DNA of 64,000 bases from Chitinophagaceae bacterium UBA1931 (GCA_002337125.1 DDFJ01000004.1:186001-250000), one strand, 5' to 3'. Positions 51,879 through 60,248 are shown, counted from the first letter of the stretch. Program-made: numbers and translations. The notes: generated by a model not told the origin, from the sequence alone.

Positions 51879-52649
51879 TCAGTTTAATACTCCGTTAAGA
51901 AACGATTTTACAGTTGATGCAACATCCGTTGTTCCTTCCAGAGATTTAATAAACGCTGTTCCGATGATTGCACCGTTTGCATGTGCACAAGCTGCATCAA
52001 ATGTTTGTTTATCCTTAATACCAAAACCAACCAGTACAGGATTTTTCAACTGCAAACTTTTCAGCTTCTGCAAATAGGCATTTACATCCGTCATGTTTTT
52101 ATCACTACCTGTTGTGGAAGATGATGATACTGCATATAAAAATCCACTGCTGAGGCTGTCCAGTTTTTTAATACGTTCATCACTTGTTTCGGGTGTAACA
52201 AGAAAAATAAAATCAAGACCGTATTGTTTAATAACAGCACCAAACTCTGTTTCAAATTCATACTCCGGCAAATCAGGCAATATCAATCCATCCACACCAA
52301 CAGCAGCAGCATCTTTGCAAAACTGTTCAAAACCATATTGCAAAACAGGATTCATGTAGCCCATTAAAACAACAGGTACTGAAATTTCTTTCCTGGAATC
52401 TTTTAACTGGTTAAACAAGGCATGTATCGTCATTCCGTTGTTTAAAGCAATCGTGCTGCTGTGCTGAATAACCGGACCATCAGCCAACGGATCACTGTAA
52501 GGCATTCCCAACTCAATTAAATCAGCACCGTTTGCTTGCAATGCTTTCATTACTTCAACTGTGCTGTTCAGTTCAGGATAACCTGCAGTACAATACACAT
52601 TCAAAACATTGTTTTGTTTTCGTTCAAACAATTCTTTTATTCTGCTCAT
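51879..52649 (-). CDS. trpA: Tryptophan synthase alpha subunit
   Basis: 256 residues. The catalytic Glu lies in DLIELGMPYSDPLADGPVIQ and the catalytic Asp in GVDGLILPDLPEYE. The phosphate site VGFGIKDKQTFD and GAIIGTAFIKSLE are intact. It splits indole-3-glycerol phosphate to indole, which passes to TrpB. It is the last gene of the trp operon. Confidence 0.97.
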   Translation of the reverse strand: MSRIKELFERKQNNVLNVYCTAGYPELNSTVEVMKALQANGADLIELGMPYSDPLADGPVIQHSSTIALNNGMTIHALFNQLKDSRKEISVPVVLMGYMNPVLQYGFEQFCKDAAAVGVDGLILPDLPEYEFETEFGAVIKQYGLDFIFLVTPETSDERIKKLDSLSSGFLYAVSSSSTTGSDKNMTDVNAYLQKLKSLQLKNPVLVGFGIKDKQTFDAACAHANGAIIGTAFIKSLEGTTDVASTVKSFLNGVLN

Positions 52650-52657
52650 ACAATATG

Positions 52658-52699
52658 TTCTATATTCTAACTACTAAATTCTATCTTCTAACTTCTAGC
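52658..52699 (-). repeat. Heptamer array at the trpB-trpA junction
   Basis: Six consecutive plus-strand units close to TTCTANN (for example TTCTAAC and TTCTATC) with an exact 7-base period. The trpB stop codon (52695-52697) lies inside the array. Confidence 0.85.
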
Positions 52700-53894
52700 C
52701 TCTTTCTTCCATTGCTTTCATATATGTTGCAAGGTCTTTATCGCCTCTTCCGCTTAAGCAAAGCACTATCTGGTCAGTGTCTTTAAACTTCAGCTGGTTT
52801 AATGCAGCAAGTGCATGTGCACTTTCAAGCGCAGGAATAATTCCTTCAAGTCTGCACAACTGAAACACCGCATCCAATGCTTCCTCATCAGTAGCACTTA
52901 AAAAAGTACCACGACCACTGTCATACAAATGCGCATGTAACGGACCAATACCCGGATAATCCAACCCTGCTGAAATGCTATGCGGTTCCACAACCTGTCC
53001 GTCTTCAGTCTGCATCAGCAAACTTTTACTTCCGTGCAGAATACCCGGCTTACCCAATTGGGTTGTTGCAGCACTCATACCACTGTTTACACCACAACCT
53101 GCAGCTTCAACAGCAATCAGCTGTACACTCAGTTCATCGAGGAAATGATAAAACGTTCCGGCTGCATTACTGCCACCACCCACGCAAGCCATTACATGCG
53201 TTGGTAATTCTGTACCGATATGTTCTTTTAACTGCCAGCGGATTTCTTCACTGATCACACTCTGAAACTTTGCCACCATATCAGGATAAGGATGCGGACC
53301 TACCACCGAACCAATAATGTAATGTGTATCGTTGGGATTATTAATCCAGTCACGGATAGCTTCATTGGTTGCATCTTTTAATGTTTTGCTTCCGCTGACT
53401 GCAGGTACCACTTTTGCACCAAGCATTTTCATGCGTGCAACGTTGGGGGCCTGCCGCTCAATATCTTTCTCTCCCATGTACACAATACATTCCACACCTT
53501 TCAATGCACATACGGTTGCAGTTGCCACGCCATGCTGACCAGCGCCTGTTTCTGCAATGATCCGTTTCTTACCCAATCGTTCAGCTAATAAAATCTGTCC
53601 GACAGTATTATTGATTTTATGTGCGCCGGTATGGCATAAATCTTCACGCTTCAGCCAGATGTTTGTACTATGCTGCTGACTTAACCGTTTTGCATAATAC
53701 AACGGTGTTGGCCTGCCCACATAATCTTTCAGTAACGATCTGAATTCTTTTTGAAACGAAGCATCCTGCATAATTTCCAGGTAACGGCTCTGCAGTTCCT
53801 CCACGTTACGGTGCAGCATTTCAGGAATATATGCCCCGCCGAATTTTCCATAATAACCTTGTGATGAAGGTTGTTGATATGTTGTTGTCGCCAT
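52695..53894 (-). CDS. trpB: Tryptophan synthase beta subunit
   Basis: 399 residues. The PLP lysine lies in KREDLCHTGAHKINN, the phosphate-binding glycine loop is VGGGSNAAGTFY, and ETGAGQHGVATA is the typical substrate loop. It condenses indole with serine. It is separated from trpF by an unrelated gene, which is unusual, and from trpA by a heptamer array. Confidence 0.98.
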   Translation of the reverse strand: MATTTYQQPSSQGYYGKFGGAYIPEMLHRNVEELQSRYLEIMQDASFQKEFRSLLKDYVGRPTPLYYAKRLSQQHSTNIWLKREDLCHTGAHKINNTVGQILLAERLGKKRIIAETGAGQHGVATATVCALKGVECIVYMGEKDIERQAPNVARMKMLGAKVVPAVSGSKTLKDATNEAIRDWINNPNDTHYIIGSVVGPHPYPDMVAKFQSVISEEIRWQLKEHIGTELPTHVMACVGGGSNAAGTFYHFLDELSVQLIAVEAAGCGVNSGMSAATTQLGKPGILHGSKSLLMQTEDGQVVEPHSISAGLDYPGIGPLHAHLYDSGRGTFLSATDEEALDAVFQLCRLEGIIPALESAHALAALNQLKFKDTDQIVLCLSGRGDKDLATYMKAMEERG

Positions 53895-53943
53895 ATTTAT
53901 TTTTTTATGTAGCCACCACCTGTGCTACTATTTATCTTTTGTT

Positions 53944-53960
53944 GCGTCGCACACTTGTGC
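53944..53960 (+). repeat. Dispersed short repeat, copy 2
   Basis: GCGTCGCACACTTGTGC, preceded by TT, between trpB and the inserted unknown gene. It contains the small inverted pair GCACA/TGTGC and aligns with copy 1 near 27728. Confidence 0.5.
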
Positions 53961-53967
53961 TTTTAGA

Positions 53968-54774
53968 TTACTTCTTAACAAGATTCAATTCAATCAATTC
54001 ATTCTTTTTACTTCTCATAATAAATATCCTGTCAAAAATCGATTCAAATCCTTTTGCTTGAATCTCTTCCATATACTTAAAATCAAACCAATCTGAAACA
54101 TGTTTCCAATCTTCTACCAAAACCAACCATAAATTATCAAAAGAATCCTGATAATTTTTGAGACATCTCTCTTTTGACCTTATCCTTGTTATCAATTTTT
54201 CAGTTGTAATTCTTTGTGAGGTTCCTCCTTCTCTTGTTATCCAGCAATTTTCAAATAAAAATTCAGAGCGATAAATATTAATAGCAGAAATTTTCTGATC
54301 TAATACTCTTTCCCAATTTTTATTATACTCAGGAACATCAACACTCATATTGTCTTGAAGTGGCAGAAACTTGACAACCTTATCAACTATATAATTCGAA
54401 AGTCGCTTCTTGTCTGAACTACTCAATTGCAAATTTCCATCTTCCTTGATTAAACCGTAATTGTCATTAAAACGAACGCTAACTCGAACTGGAGGCAAAA
54501 ACAATTTCTCATATTCCATTTTTGCCATATCCATAATCATATCAGCATTTGATTCATGTGCCTTTTTATTAACTCCATCAATATCATTATCCCAAACTAG
54601 TTCGGTCAATTCAATTGCAATTTTCTGTCCTTCAAAAAAAACTTCAGCATCTGGCGGATCCTTTTCAATGATCTTTATATCAAGATTTCTATCAGACTGA
54701 AACAAACTTTTGAATTGAGCAATCTGATTTCTTTCTGTACTTTTTTGAATTTCTTTTGAGCTATATCTTGACAT
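53968..54774 (-). CDS. Unknown protein with PD-(D/E)XK-like motif, inserted in the trp operon
   Basis: 268 residues, no recognised family and no signal peptide. A pattern resembling restriction-endonuclease-fold proteins is visible near the N-terminus: DPPDAEVFFEGQKIAIELTEL, split as PDAEV and IELTEL, where Asp and Glu could bind metal. The C-terminal part is rich in aromatic and charged residues (LWLVLVEDWKHVSDWF). It lies between trpF and trpB in the same direction, 73 and 39 bases from its neighbours, next to a dispersed repeat. It has no evident role in tryptophan synthesis and looks like cargo gained by the operon. Confidence 0.65.
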   Translation of the reverse strand: MSRYSSKEIQKSTERNQIAQFKSLFQSDRNLDIKIIEKDPPDAEVFFEGQKIAIELTELVWDNDIDGVNKKAHESNADMIMDMAKMEYEKLFLPPVRVSVRFNDNYGLIKEDGNLQLSSSDKKRLSNYIVDKVVKFLPLQDNMSVDVPEYNKNWERVLDQKISAINIYRSEFLFENCWITREGGTSQRITTEKLITRIRSKERCLKNYQDSFDNLWLVLVEDWKHVSDWFDFKYMEEIQAKGFESIFDRIFIMRSKKNELIELNLVKK

Positions 54775-54813
54775 ATTCGTTTAACTCCCTTCTTAGCCAT
54801 TTTGCTTGAAAGT

Positions 54814-55449
54814 TCAGCCTCTCACCTCTTCAACAAATTTCTTCACCAGCTTCATATCCTTCACACCCTGGCTTTCCTCAAACCTGCTGTTTACATCCAG
54901 TGCAAATAAATCCTTTGCTACGGGTTCTTTTGCAAACTCTTTAACAGCTGCTGCATCGGTTGGTTCAATTCCTCCGCTTAAAAAAAACGGTTTACCGATG
55001 TTTACATCCTTCAGCATATTCCAGTCAAACTTTTTACCGGTACCACCATAACCTGCACCCATCGTATCAAACATGTACATATCGCAGCTGTCGAAATAAT
55101 CTTTGATTTTCCATTGTATGTTATCATCCTCCGCAATCCTGAATGCCTTGATGGTTTGTATATAACTGCTCACCTGCTCACAAAACCTCGGCGATTCATC
55201 GCCATGCAGCTGCACCATATCCAACCCAAAATTCTCCACATGATTCATTATCTCATCATACGATGCATTGACAAACACACCCACTTTATACACTTTCAGC
55301 TTTGCACGTTTCACCATTTCGCCTGTGAGGTACCGAAGGATAAACCTTGGACTTTTATGATAAAAAATCATTCCTGCAAACTCAACACCCAACTCTCCCA
55401 GCTGGTGCATCTGCTGCAGATCGGTCATACCACAGACTTTAATTCTCAT
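54814..55449 (-). CDS. trpF: Phosphoribosylanthranilate isomerase, copy 1
   Basis: 211 residues from the ATG at 55449. The catalytic Cys lies in IKVCGMTD and the catalytic Asp in YMFDTMGAGYGGTGK. The phosphate-binding end FFLSGGIEPTDAAAV and LDVNSRFEESQGVKD are intact, so it should be active. It is the tandem paralogue of the next gene, with about the same layout, and lies at the far side of the unknown insertion. Confidence 0.93.
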   Translation of the reverse strand: MRIKVCGMTDLQQMHQLGELGVEFAGMIFYHKSPRFILRYLTGEMVKRAKLKVYKVGVFVNASYDEIMNHVENFGLDMVQLHGDESPRFCEQVSSYIQTIKAFRIAEDDNIQWKIKDYFDSCDMYMFDTMGAGYGGTGKKFDWNMLKDVNIGKPFFLSGGIEPTDAAAVKEFAKEPVAKDLFALDVNSRFEESQGVKDMKLVKKFVEEVRG

Positions 55450-55494
55450 ACGCTTTGCTTTTAATTTTTGTAAGCAAACGCAATCGTTCAATAA

Positions 55495-55543
55495 TCAACT
55501 ATCCATTCTACACTTCCCATTATTAATTTTTCCACTTTCAATT
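55495..55543 (-). repeat. Heptamer-periodic spacer between the two trpF copies
   Basis: About seven units of 7 bases (one of 8) with a CATT/CACT-like core, such as CATTCTA, CACTTCC and CATTATT. The pattern is more degenerate than in the other junctions. Confidence 0.6.
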
Positions 55544-56168
55544 ATTTCAACCCCACTTTCAGCTGCAGCACTTTCGCCATATCTTTCACACCGGGTTCTG
55601 TTTCAAATTTACTATTCACATCCACGCCAAAGAAATCAGGATGTTTGAATTTCTTGATTGCAGCAATATCTTCAAGTCCTATTCCACCGCTGAGGAAAAA
55701 CGGCTTTTCAATTTTACTTTTTTCCAGGATACTCCAGTCGAACTGTTTGCCGGTTCCGCCTTTTGCATCTGAAGTCTTTGTATCGAACAGATAATAATCG
55801 CAGGCATTATCATAAGGCGCCACCAGCTTGTCAATTGACTTTACTGTTTCATCAATATGAAATACTTTGATCACTTCAATATCTTCATTGAGATCAGAAC
55901 AGAATTCAGGTGTTTCTTCACCATGCAGTTGTACCACATCCAAACCATAATCTTCAATTGCATCAAGTATATCGCTGTAAGAAGGATTCACAAACACACC
56001 AACCTTTTTCAGATCAAAATCTGCAGTCTTGATTTGCTTTTTATCCAGTTTTCCTTCTACGTAACGTGGAGAAGTCGGAACGAAAATAAATCCTGCATAA
56101 TCAATGTCCAGTCCGTCTAACTGTTGTACCTGTTTTGCTGTGGTGATGCCACAAACCTTAATATTCAT
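55542..56168 (-). CDS. trpF: Phosphoribosylanthranilate isomerase, copy 2
   Basis: 208 residues. The catalytic Cys lies in IKVCGITT, the Asp in YLFDTKTSDAKGGTGK, and the phosphate site is FFLSGGIGLEDIAAI with VDVNSKFETEPGVKD. It overlaps trpC by 4 bases, so it is translationally coupled and is probably the original trpF, with copy 1 the later duplicate. Both keep all catalytic residues seen. Confidence 0.93.
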   Translation of the reverse strand: MNIKVCGITTAKQVQQLDGLDIDYAGFIFVPTSPRYVEGKLDKKQIKTADFDLKKVGVFVNPSYSDILDAIEDYGLDVVQLHGEETPEFCSDLNEDIEVIKVFHIDETVKSIDKLVAPYDNACDYYLFDTKTSDAKGGTGKQFDWSILEKSKIEKPFFLSGGIGLEDIAAIKKFKHPDFFGVDVNSKFETEPGVKDMAKVLQLKVGLK

Positions 56169-56953
56169 TTTTGATTGTTTAATTGTTTTGTGAATTGTTC
56201 AAATGCCAAACCGGGATTAGCTTCTTTCATAAAATTTTCTCCTATAAGAAAACCTTTAAACCCGTTTTGTTTGAACAATAAAATATTTTCAATCGAGCTG
56301 ATGCCGCTTTCTGCCACTTTAATTTTATCAGCAGGAATTTTCTTTGCCATCTGCAAACTGCGTTCAATATCCACTTCAAATGTTTTGAGATTGCGGTTGT
56401 TGATACCAACAATTTCTGTTTCATCGCAAATATGTCCCAGCTCTTCTTCTGCATGCAATTCCAGCAACACTTCCAGTCCCAGTGATTTTGCATAAGCTGC
56501 CAGGCGCTTTACTTCATCAATCGACAAACATGCAGCAATGAGCAAAATTACATCAGCACCCATTGACTTTGCTTCTTCAAGCTGGTATTCATCCACAATA
56601 AATTCTTTGCGGAGAATTGGAATTTCATTCACTCTTGCTTTGATTAAATCGGCAGTACTTCCACCGAAGAACTGTTCGTCAGTTAATACACTTAAACAGG
56701 ACGCACCGTTTTTTGTATAAGCTGAAGTTACTTCCACCACATCTGCAACAGCATTGATGATTCCTTTCGAAGGCGACTGACGTTTGAATTCAGCAATAAT
56801 CCCTGTCTTACTTTCATCCAGCAAAAACTGTTTTAATGAGTAGCGTGGCTTTGCATACAAATCCGAATGACGTAATACATCAACCGGTGTAACAGCTTTG
56901 CGTTGTTCAACCTCAATCCGTTTTGCTGCGATGATTTTATCTAAAATGTTCAT
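56165..56953 (-). CDS. trpC: Indole-3-glycerol phosphate synthase
   Basis: 262 residues. The motif IIAEFKRQSPSKG carries the catalytic Lys and Glu region, LRKEFIVDEYQLEEA follows, and the end VAESGISSIENILLFKQNGF with FLIGENFMK is typical. It closes the indole ring from CdRP. Its start overlaps the heptamer spacer to trpD. Confidence 0.97.
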   Translation of the reverse strand: MNILDKIIAAKRIEVEQRKAVTPVDVLRHSDLYAKPRYSLKQFLLDESKTGIIAEFKRQSPSKGIINAVADVVEVTSAYTKNGASCLSVLTDEQFFGGSTADLIKARVNEIPILRKEFIVDEYQLEEAKSMGADVILLIAACLSIDEVKRLAAYAKSLGLEVLLELHAEEELGHICDETEIVGINNRNLKTFEVDIERSLQMAKKIPADKIKVAESGISSIENILLFKQNGFKGFLIGENFMKEANPGLAFEQFTKQLNNQK

Positions 56954-56959
56954 GTTTTT

Positions 56960-56994
56960 CTTAAAACTTATTACTTACAACTTACCACTTTATT
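56960..56994 (-). repeat. Heptamer array at the trpD-trpC junction
   Basis: Five plus-strand units of form CTTANNA (CTTATTA, CTTACAA and so on), exact 7-base period; the last unit has drifted. It overlaps the last codons of trpD. Confidence 0.85.
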
Positions 56995-57982
56995 GCAATT
57001 CAATTAATTTCTTCAGCACTTCGTTTGCTTTACCGCCGTCTAAACTTTCTACAGCAGCATTATAAGCATCATCATAATCTTTATAGTTTCCTGTGCAATA
57101 CAAACCCATTGCTGCGTTTGCAAGCACTACAGCATTTTGTGCCCATGTGCCATCGCCACCTAAAATCTTTGTAAATATTTTTGCAGCTTCTTCAATACTG
57201 TTTCCTCCAAGGATATCGTTTTGCTGTACCAAACGTTTGCCCAATTGCTCAGGCGTCATAATGTATTCACCTTTGTTGGTGATAACCTTGGTATCGTTTG
57301 TCAACGATATTTCATCATATCCATCAAGACTGTGAATAATGGTGAATGCCTGTGTTGACTGCTGCAGCAAATAATTATAAACCCTTGCCATTTCAAGACT
57401 GTAAACACCCACTAACTGGTAAGCCGGTTTTGCCGGATTCACCATTGGTCCGAGCATGTTGTAAAATGTGCGCATGCCAAGGTTTCTGCGAATGGGGCCA
57501 ACCGTTTTTAATGCAGGATGAAACAATGGCGCATGCATAAAGCAGATACCCGCTTCTTCCACTTCACGTTTCAGCTTGCTGTTGTCGTTGGAAAATTTAT
57601 AACCCAGCTGCTCCATTACATTACTTGCACCGCTGATGGTTGATGCACCATAGTTACCATGCTTGGCAACTTTTTGTCCGGCACCGGCAACAATAAAACA
57701 GGCAAGTGTTGAAATGTTGAATGTGTTTTTTCCATCGCCACCTGTACCAACAATATCAAGTACGTTGTAGCCATCCAGGTCAACAGGCACACAAAGTTCA
57801 AGCAATGCTTCACGGAAACCCTGCAGCTCTTCAATGGTAATGCTGCGCATCAGGTACACCGTCATGAAAGCTGTTATCTCATGTTCATTGTAAACAGCTT
57901 TACCAATATTGATCAGCACTTCCTTTGCCTGCTCTCTTGAAAGTGTTTTGTGTTCAAATAATAACTGAAGTATTTTTTTCAT
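56990..57982 (-). CDS. trpD: Anthranilate phosphoribosyltransferase
   Basis: 330 residues from the ATG at 57982; an upstream ATG at 58006 is also in frame but would begin within repeat DNA. The PRPP site VGTGGDGKNTFNIST, KHGNYGASTISGASNVME and the anthranilate site RRNLGMRTFYNMLGPMVNP are intact. It transfers anthranilate to PRPP. It is the third structural gene of the operon. Confidence 0.97.
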   Translation of the reverse strand: MKKILQLLFEHKTLSREQAKEVLINIGKAVYNEHEITAFMTVYLMRSITIEELQGFREALLELCVPVDLDGYNVLDIVGTGGDGKNTFNISTLACFIVAGAGQKVAKHGNYGASTISGASNVMEQLGYKFSNDNSKLKREVEEAGICFMHAPLFHPALKTVGPIRRNLGMRTFYNMLGPMVNPAKPAYQLVGVYSLEMARVYNYLLQQSTQAFTIIHSLDGYDEISLTNDTKVITNKGEYIMTPEQLGKRLVQQNDILGGNSIEEAAKIFTKILGGDGTWAQNAVVLANAAMGLYCTGNYKDYDDAYNAAVESLDGGKANEVLKKLIELQ

Positions 57983-58016
57983 TTTCGAATTTTCAGATTG
58001 AATCATTTTCAAATTA
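57981..58016 (-). repeat. Octamer-periodic spacer at the trpG-trpD junction
   Basis: Four plus-strand units of 8 bases (ATTTTCGA, ATTTTCAG, then two related ones) run from 57981 to 58012. It is the same kind of junction spacer as the heptamer arrays but with an 8-base period. Confidence 0.7.
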
Positions 58017-58595
58017 CTTTCCCAACCAATTTCTGAGGATGATTTCTCCCTTCGGCGTCAACACACTTTCCGGGTGAAATTGCACTCCCTGCACATCATA
58101 CGTTTTATGCTGCAATGCCATGATCATTCCTGTTTCATCTTCTGCTGTTATTTCAAGTTCAGCAGGGAAATGTTCTTTCGAAACCACCCAGCTGTGATAT
58201 CGGCCAACTTCTATTTCTTCGGGTAAACCTTCAAATAAAAAACTTGCGGGTTTTGACTTTTCATTTTTAATTTTTATCGGCGTTGCCACTCCGTGAAATA
58301 CAGACGAAAGATTCGTCAGCGTTCCGCCAAATGCTTCACCAATTGCCTGGTGACCTAAACAAACACCAAGAATTGATTTTGTTGCAGCATACTCTTTAAT
58401 TAACGGCAGCAGCAAACCTGCTTCTTCAGGAATACCAGGGCCGGGCGATAAAATAATTTTATCATAGTCCTTTACTTTTTCCAATGCTATCTGGTCGTTA
58501 CGATACACATCCACTTTTGAATGTGTAATCTTCTCTACCAAATGCACAAGATTGTAGGTAAAGCTGTCGTAATTATCGAATACTAATATTTTCAT
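58014..58595 (-). CDS. trpG: Anthranilate synthase, glutamine amidotransferase component
   Basis: 193 residues from the ATG at 58595, giving the typical start MKILVFDNYDSFTYNLVH. The catalytic Cys lies in ILGVCLGHQAIGEAFGG, and His and Glu in VQGVQFHPESVLT. It supplies ammonia to TrpE. The open frame upstream of 58595 is repeat DNA. Confidence 0.96.
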   Translation of the reverse strand: MKILVFDNYDSFTYNLVHLVEKITHSKVDVYRNDQIALEKVKDYDKIILSPGPGIPEEAGLLLPLIKEYAATKSILGVCLGHQAIGEAFGGTLTNLSSVFHGVATPIKIKNEKSKPASFLFEGLPEEIEVGRYHSWVVSKEHFPAELEITAEDETGMIMALQHKTYDVQGVQFHPESVLTPKGEIILRNWLGK

Positions 58596-58596
58596 G

Positions 58597-58670
58597 TTGA
58601 ATGGTTCATTGATCATGGTTGATAGTTCATAGTTAATATATCCATGAACTATCAACCATTAACTATTAAC
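58597..58670 (-). repeat. Palindromic heptamer array between trpE and trpG
   Basis: Plus-strand units of form GTTNATR (58604-58638) run into units that are their reverse complement (58639-58670). This gives a perfect 15-bp inverted repeat, 58616-58630 with 58644-58658, around a 13-base loop. The period is 7 throughout. Confidence 0.85.
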
Positions 58671-60081
58671 TAATGCTTTCAGCAAACTCAATTGCCTTTT
58701 TTAATGCGCCTAATTTATTATTCACTTCCTGCAGTTCACTTTCTGGTTTGCTTGCCGCAACAACGCCTGCACCTGCCTGGTAAATGAGTGTATTATTCTT
58801 ACTTAAAAATGTTCTGATCATGATGGCATGATTGCAGCTTCCGTCAAAACCCATAAAGCCAATTGCTCCGCCATAATAGGTTCGGGACGTTGGTTCATAT
58901 CCATCAATGAGCTGCATGGCTTTTATCTTTGGTGCGCCGCTTAATGTTCCTGCAGGAAATGTTTTTGCCAGCAGTTCAAACGGGTTTGATCCTTTACGCA
59001 CTTTTGCAGTTACTTCACTCACCAAATGAATTACATGACTGTAATACTGCACCTGCCTGTAATGTGCCACACTTACTTCATCACACACACGGCTCAAATC
59101 ATTTCTTGCTAAGTCAACCAGCATCACATGCTCAGCATTTTCCTTTGCATCTTTTAATAAACGTTCTGCTTCACGTTGGTCTGTTTCATCATCACCCGAA
59201 CGTTTGAATGTTCCCGCAATCGGGTGCACAATTGCTTTGCCGTTATTGATGATGATCTGCGACTCAGGCGATGAACCCATCAACTTGTAATCGCCATAAT
59301 CAAAAAAGAATAAATAAGGCGAAGGGTTTACACTGCGTAATGCACGGTACACATTAAACTCATCTCCATTAAACGATTGCTGAAATCTTCTGCTCAGTAC
59401 AATCTGGAACACATCACCACGCATACAGCTGGCAATACCTTTCTTCACCATCTCTACATATTCTTCATTGGTAACATTCGAAGTTTCTTCGCCTTTTACC
59501 GAGAACGGATAAACAGGAACGTCTTTACTCCTGATTAAACTTTCAACAACCTGCAAATCACTTTCAACGCCTTTGATCTTGTTTTCACAAATAAACAATT
59601 CGTCTTTATGATGATTGATCGCAATAATGTACTGATACAAACGGTAACGCATCAAGGGGATGCCGTTTACCTCATTGCGCTGATCATTCAGCTTTACTGT
59701 ATCAAAAAACTGAACGGCATCATAACTCGTGTAACCATATAATCCATGAGCAAACCTGGCTTCTTTACAATCAGCTTCTGCTTCAAAATGATTCATAAAA
59801 TCAAACAACTGCTGCGGTACTTCCGATGGTTGTTTAATCGCAATACGTTCAGGTTTCTGACCGGGTAATTTAAATTCAATACTTGTTGCCGAAGTAATTT
59901 CCATTCCCGCAATGGCATTAATACCAATAAACGACCAGCTGTTTTCTGCCGCATGATAATCTGTACTCTCCAGCAAAATCGTATCCCTGAACCTGTCACG
60001 CAGGCGCAGGTAAATACCAACCGGTGTAAACACATCGGCCAGTAATTTTTTACAAGTTGTTTGAATCGAAATTTTCTTCAT
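58666..60081 (-). CDS. trpE: Anthranilate synthase component I
   Basis: 471 residues from the ATG at 60081. The chorismate-binding core is complete: FQIVLSRRFQQSF, SPEsq-type block LMGSSPESQI, HPIAGTFKRSGDDETD, DLARNDLSRV and FPAGTLSGAPKIKAM. The N-terminal region has LLESTDYHAAENSWSFIG, where the LLES motif carries the Ser of the tryptophan feedback site. It is the first structural gene of the operon, preceded by a leader peptide and attenuator. Confidence 0.97.
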   Translation of the reverse strand: MKKISIQTTCKKLLADVFTPVGIYLRLRDRFRDTILLESTDYHAAENSWSFIGINAIAGMEITSATSIEFKLPGQKPERIAIKQPSEVPQQLFDFMNHFEAEADCKEARFAHGLYGYTSYDAVQFFDTVKLNDQRNEVNGIPLMRYRLYQYIIAINHHKDELFICENKIKGVESDLQVVESLIRSKDVPVYPFSVKGEETSNVTNEEYVEMVKKGIASCMRGDVFQIVLSRRFQQSFNGDEFNVYRALRSVNPSPYLFFFDYGDYKLMGSSPESQIIINNGKAIVHPIAGTFKRSGDDETDQREAERLLKDAKENAEHVMLVDLARNDLSRVCDEVSVAHYRQVQYYSHVIHLVSEVTAKVRKGSNPFELLAKTFPAGTLSGAPKIKAMQLIDGYEPTSRTYYGGAIGFMGFDGSCNHAIMIRTFLSKNNTLIYQAGAGVVAASKPESELQEVNNKLGALKKAIEFAESIS

Positions 60082-60130
60082 CACTGTTTTATTTTTTGTT
60101 CCGTGCTGTTCCAACTCTGTTCATCTGCAT

Positions 60131-60151
60131 TGGCGTCGCACTCTTGTACCG
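60131..60151 (+). repeat. Dispersed short repeat, copy 3
   Basis: TGGCGTCGCACTCTTGTACC, in the leader between the attenuator and trpE. It aligns with copies 1 and 2 over the GTCGCAC and CTTGTAC parts. Confidence 0.45.
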
Positions 60152-60180
60152 TATTAACTTTATTCCACTTTTTTGTTTGC

Positions 60181-60220
60181 CCTGAAAAGAAAAAGCCCCG
60201 AGTAAATCGGGGCTCCTATA
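60181..60220 (-). terminator. trp attenuator (intrinsic terminator in the leader)
   Basis: On the minus strand, AGCCCCG (60214-60208), a 7-base loop and CGGGGCT (60200-60194) are followed by TTTTTCTTTT. A second exact CGGGGCT lies at 60259-60253, at the end of the leader peptide reading frame, and can pair with the same AGCCCCG arm to form an antiterminator. Reading through the leader decides which hairpin forms. Confidence 0.92.
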
Positions 60221-60248
60221 ATATGATTGCATAATTATGACAATAGCA

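Noticed and set aside
52658..58670. Periodic junction arrays as a CRISPR array
   Set aside because: Units are 7-8 bases, degenerate and without spacers; no cas genes are present.
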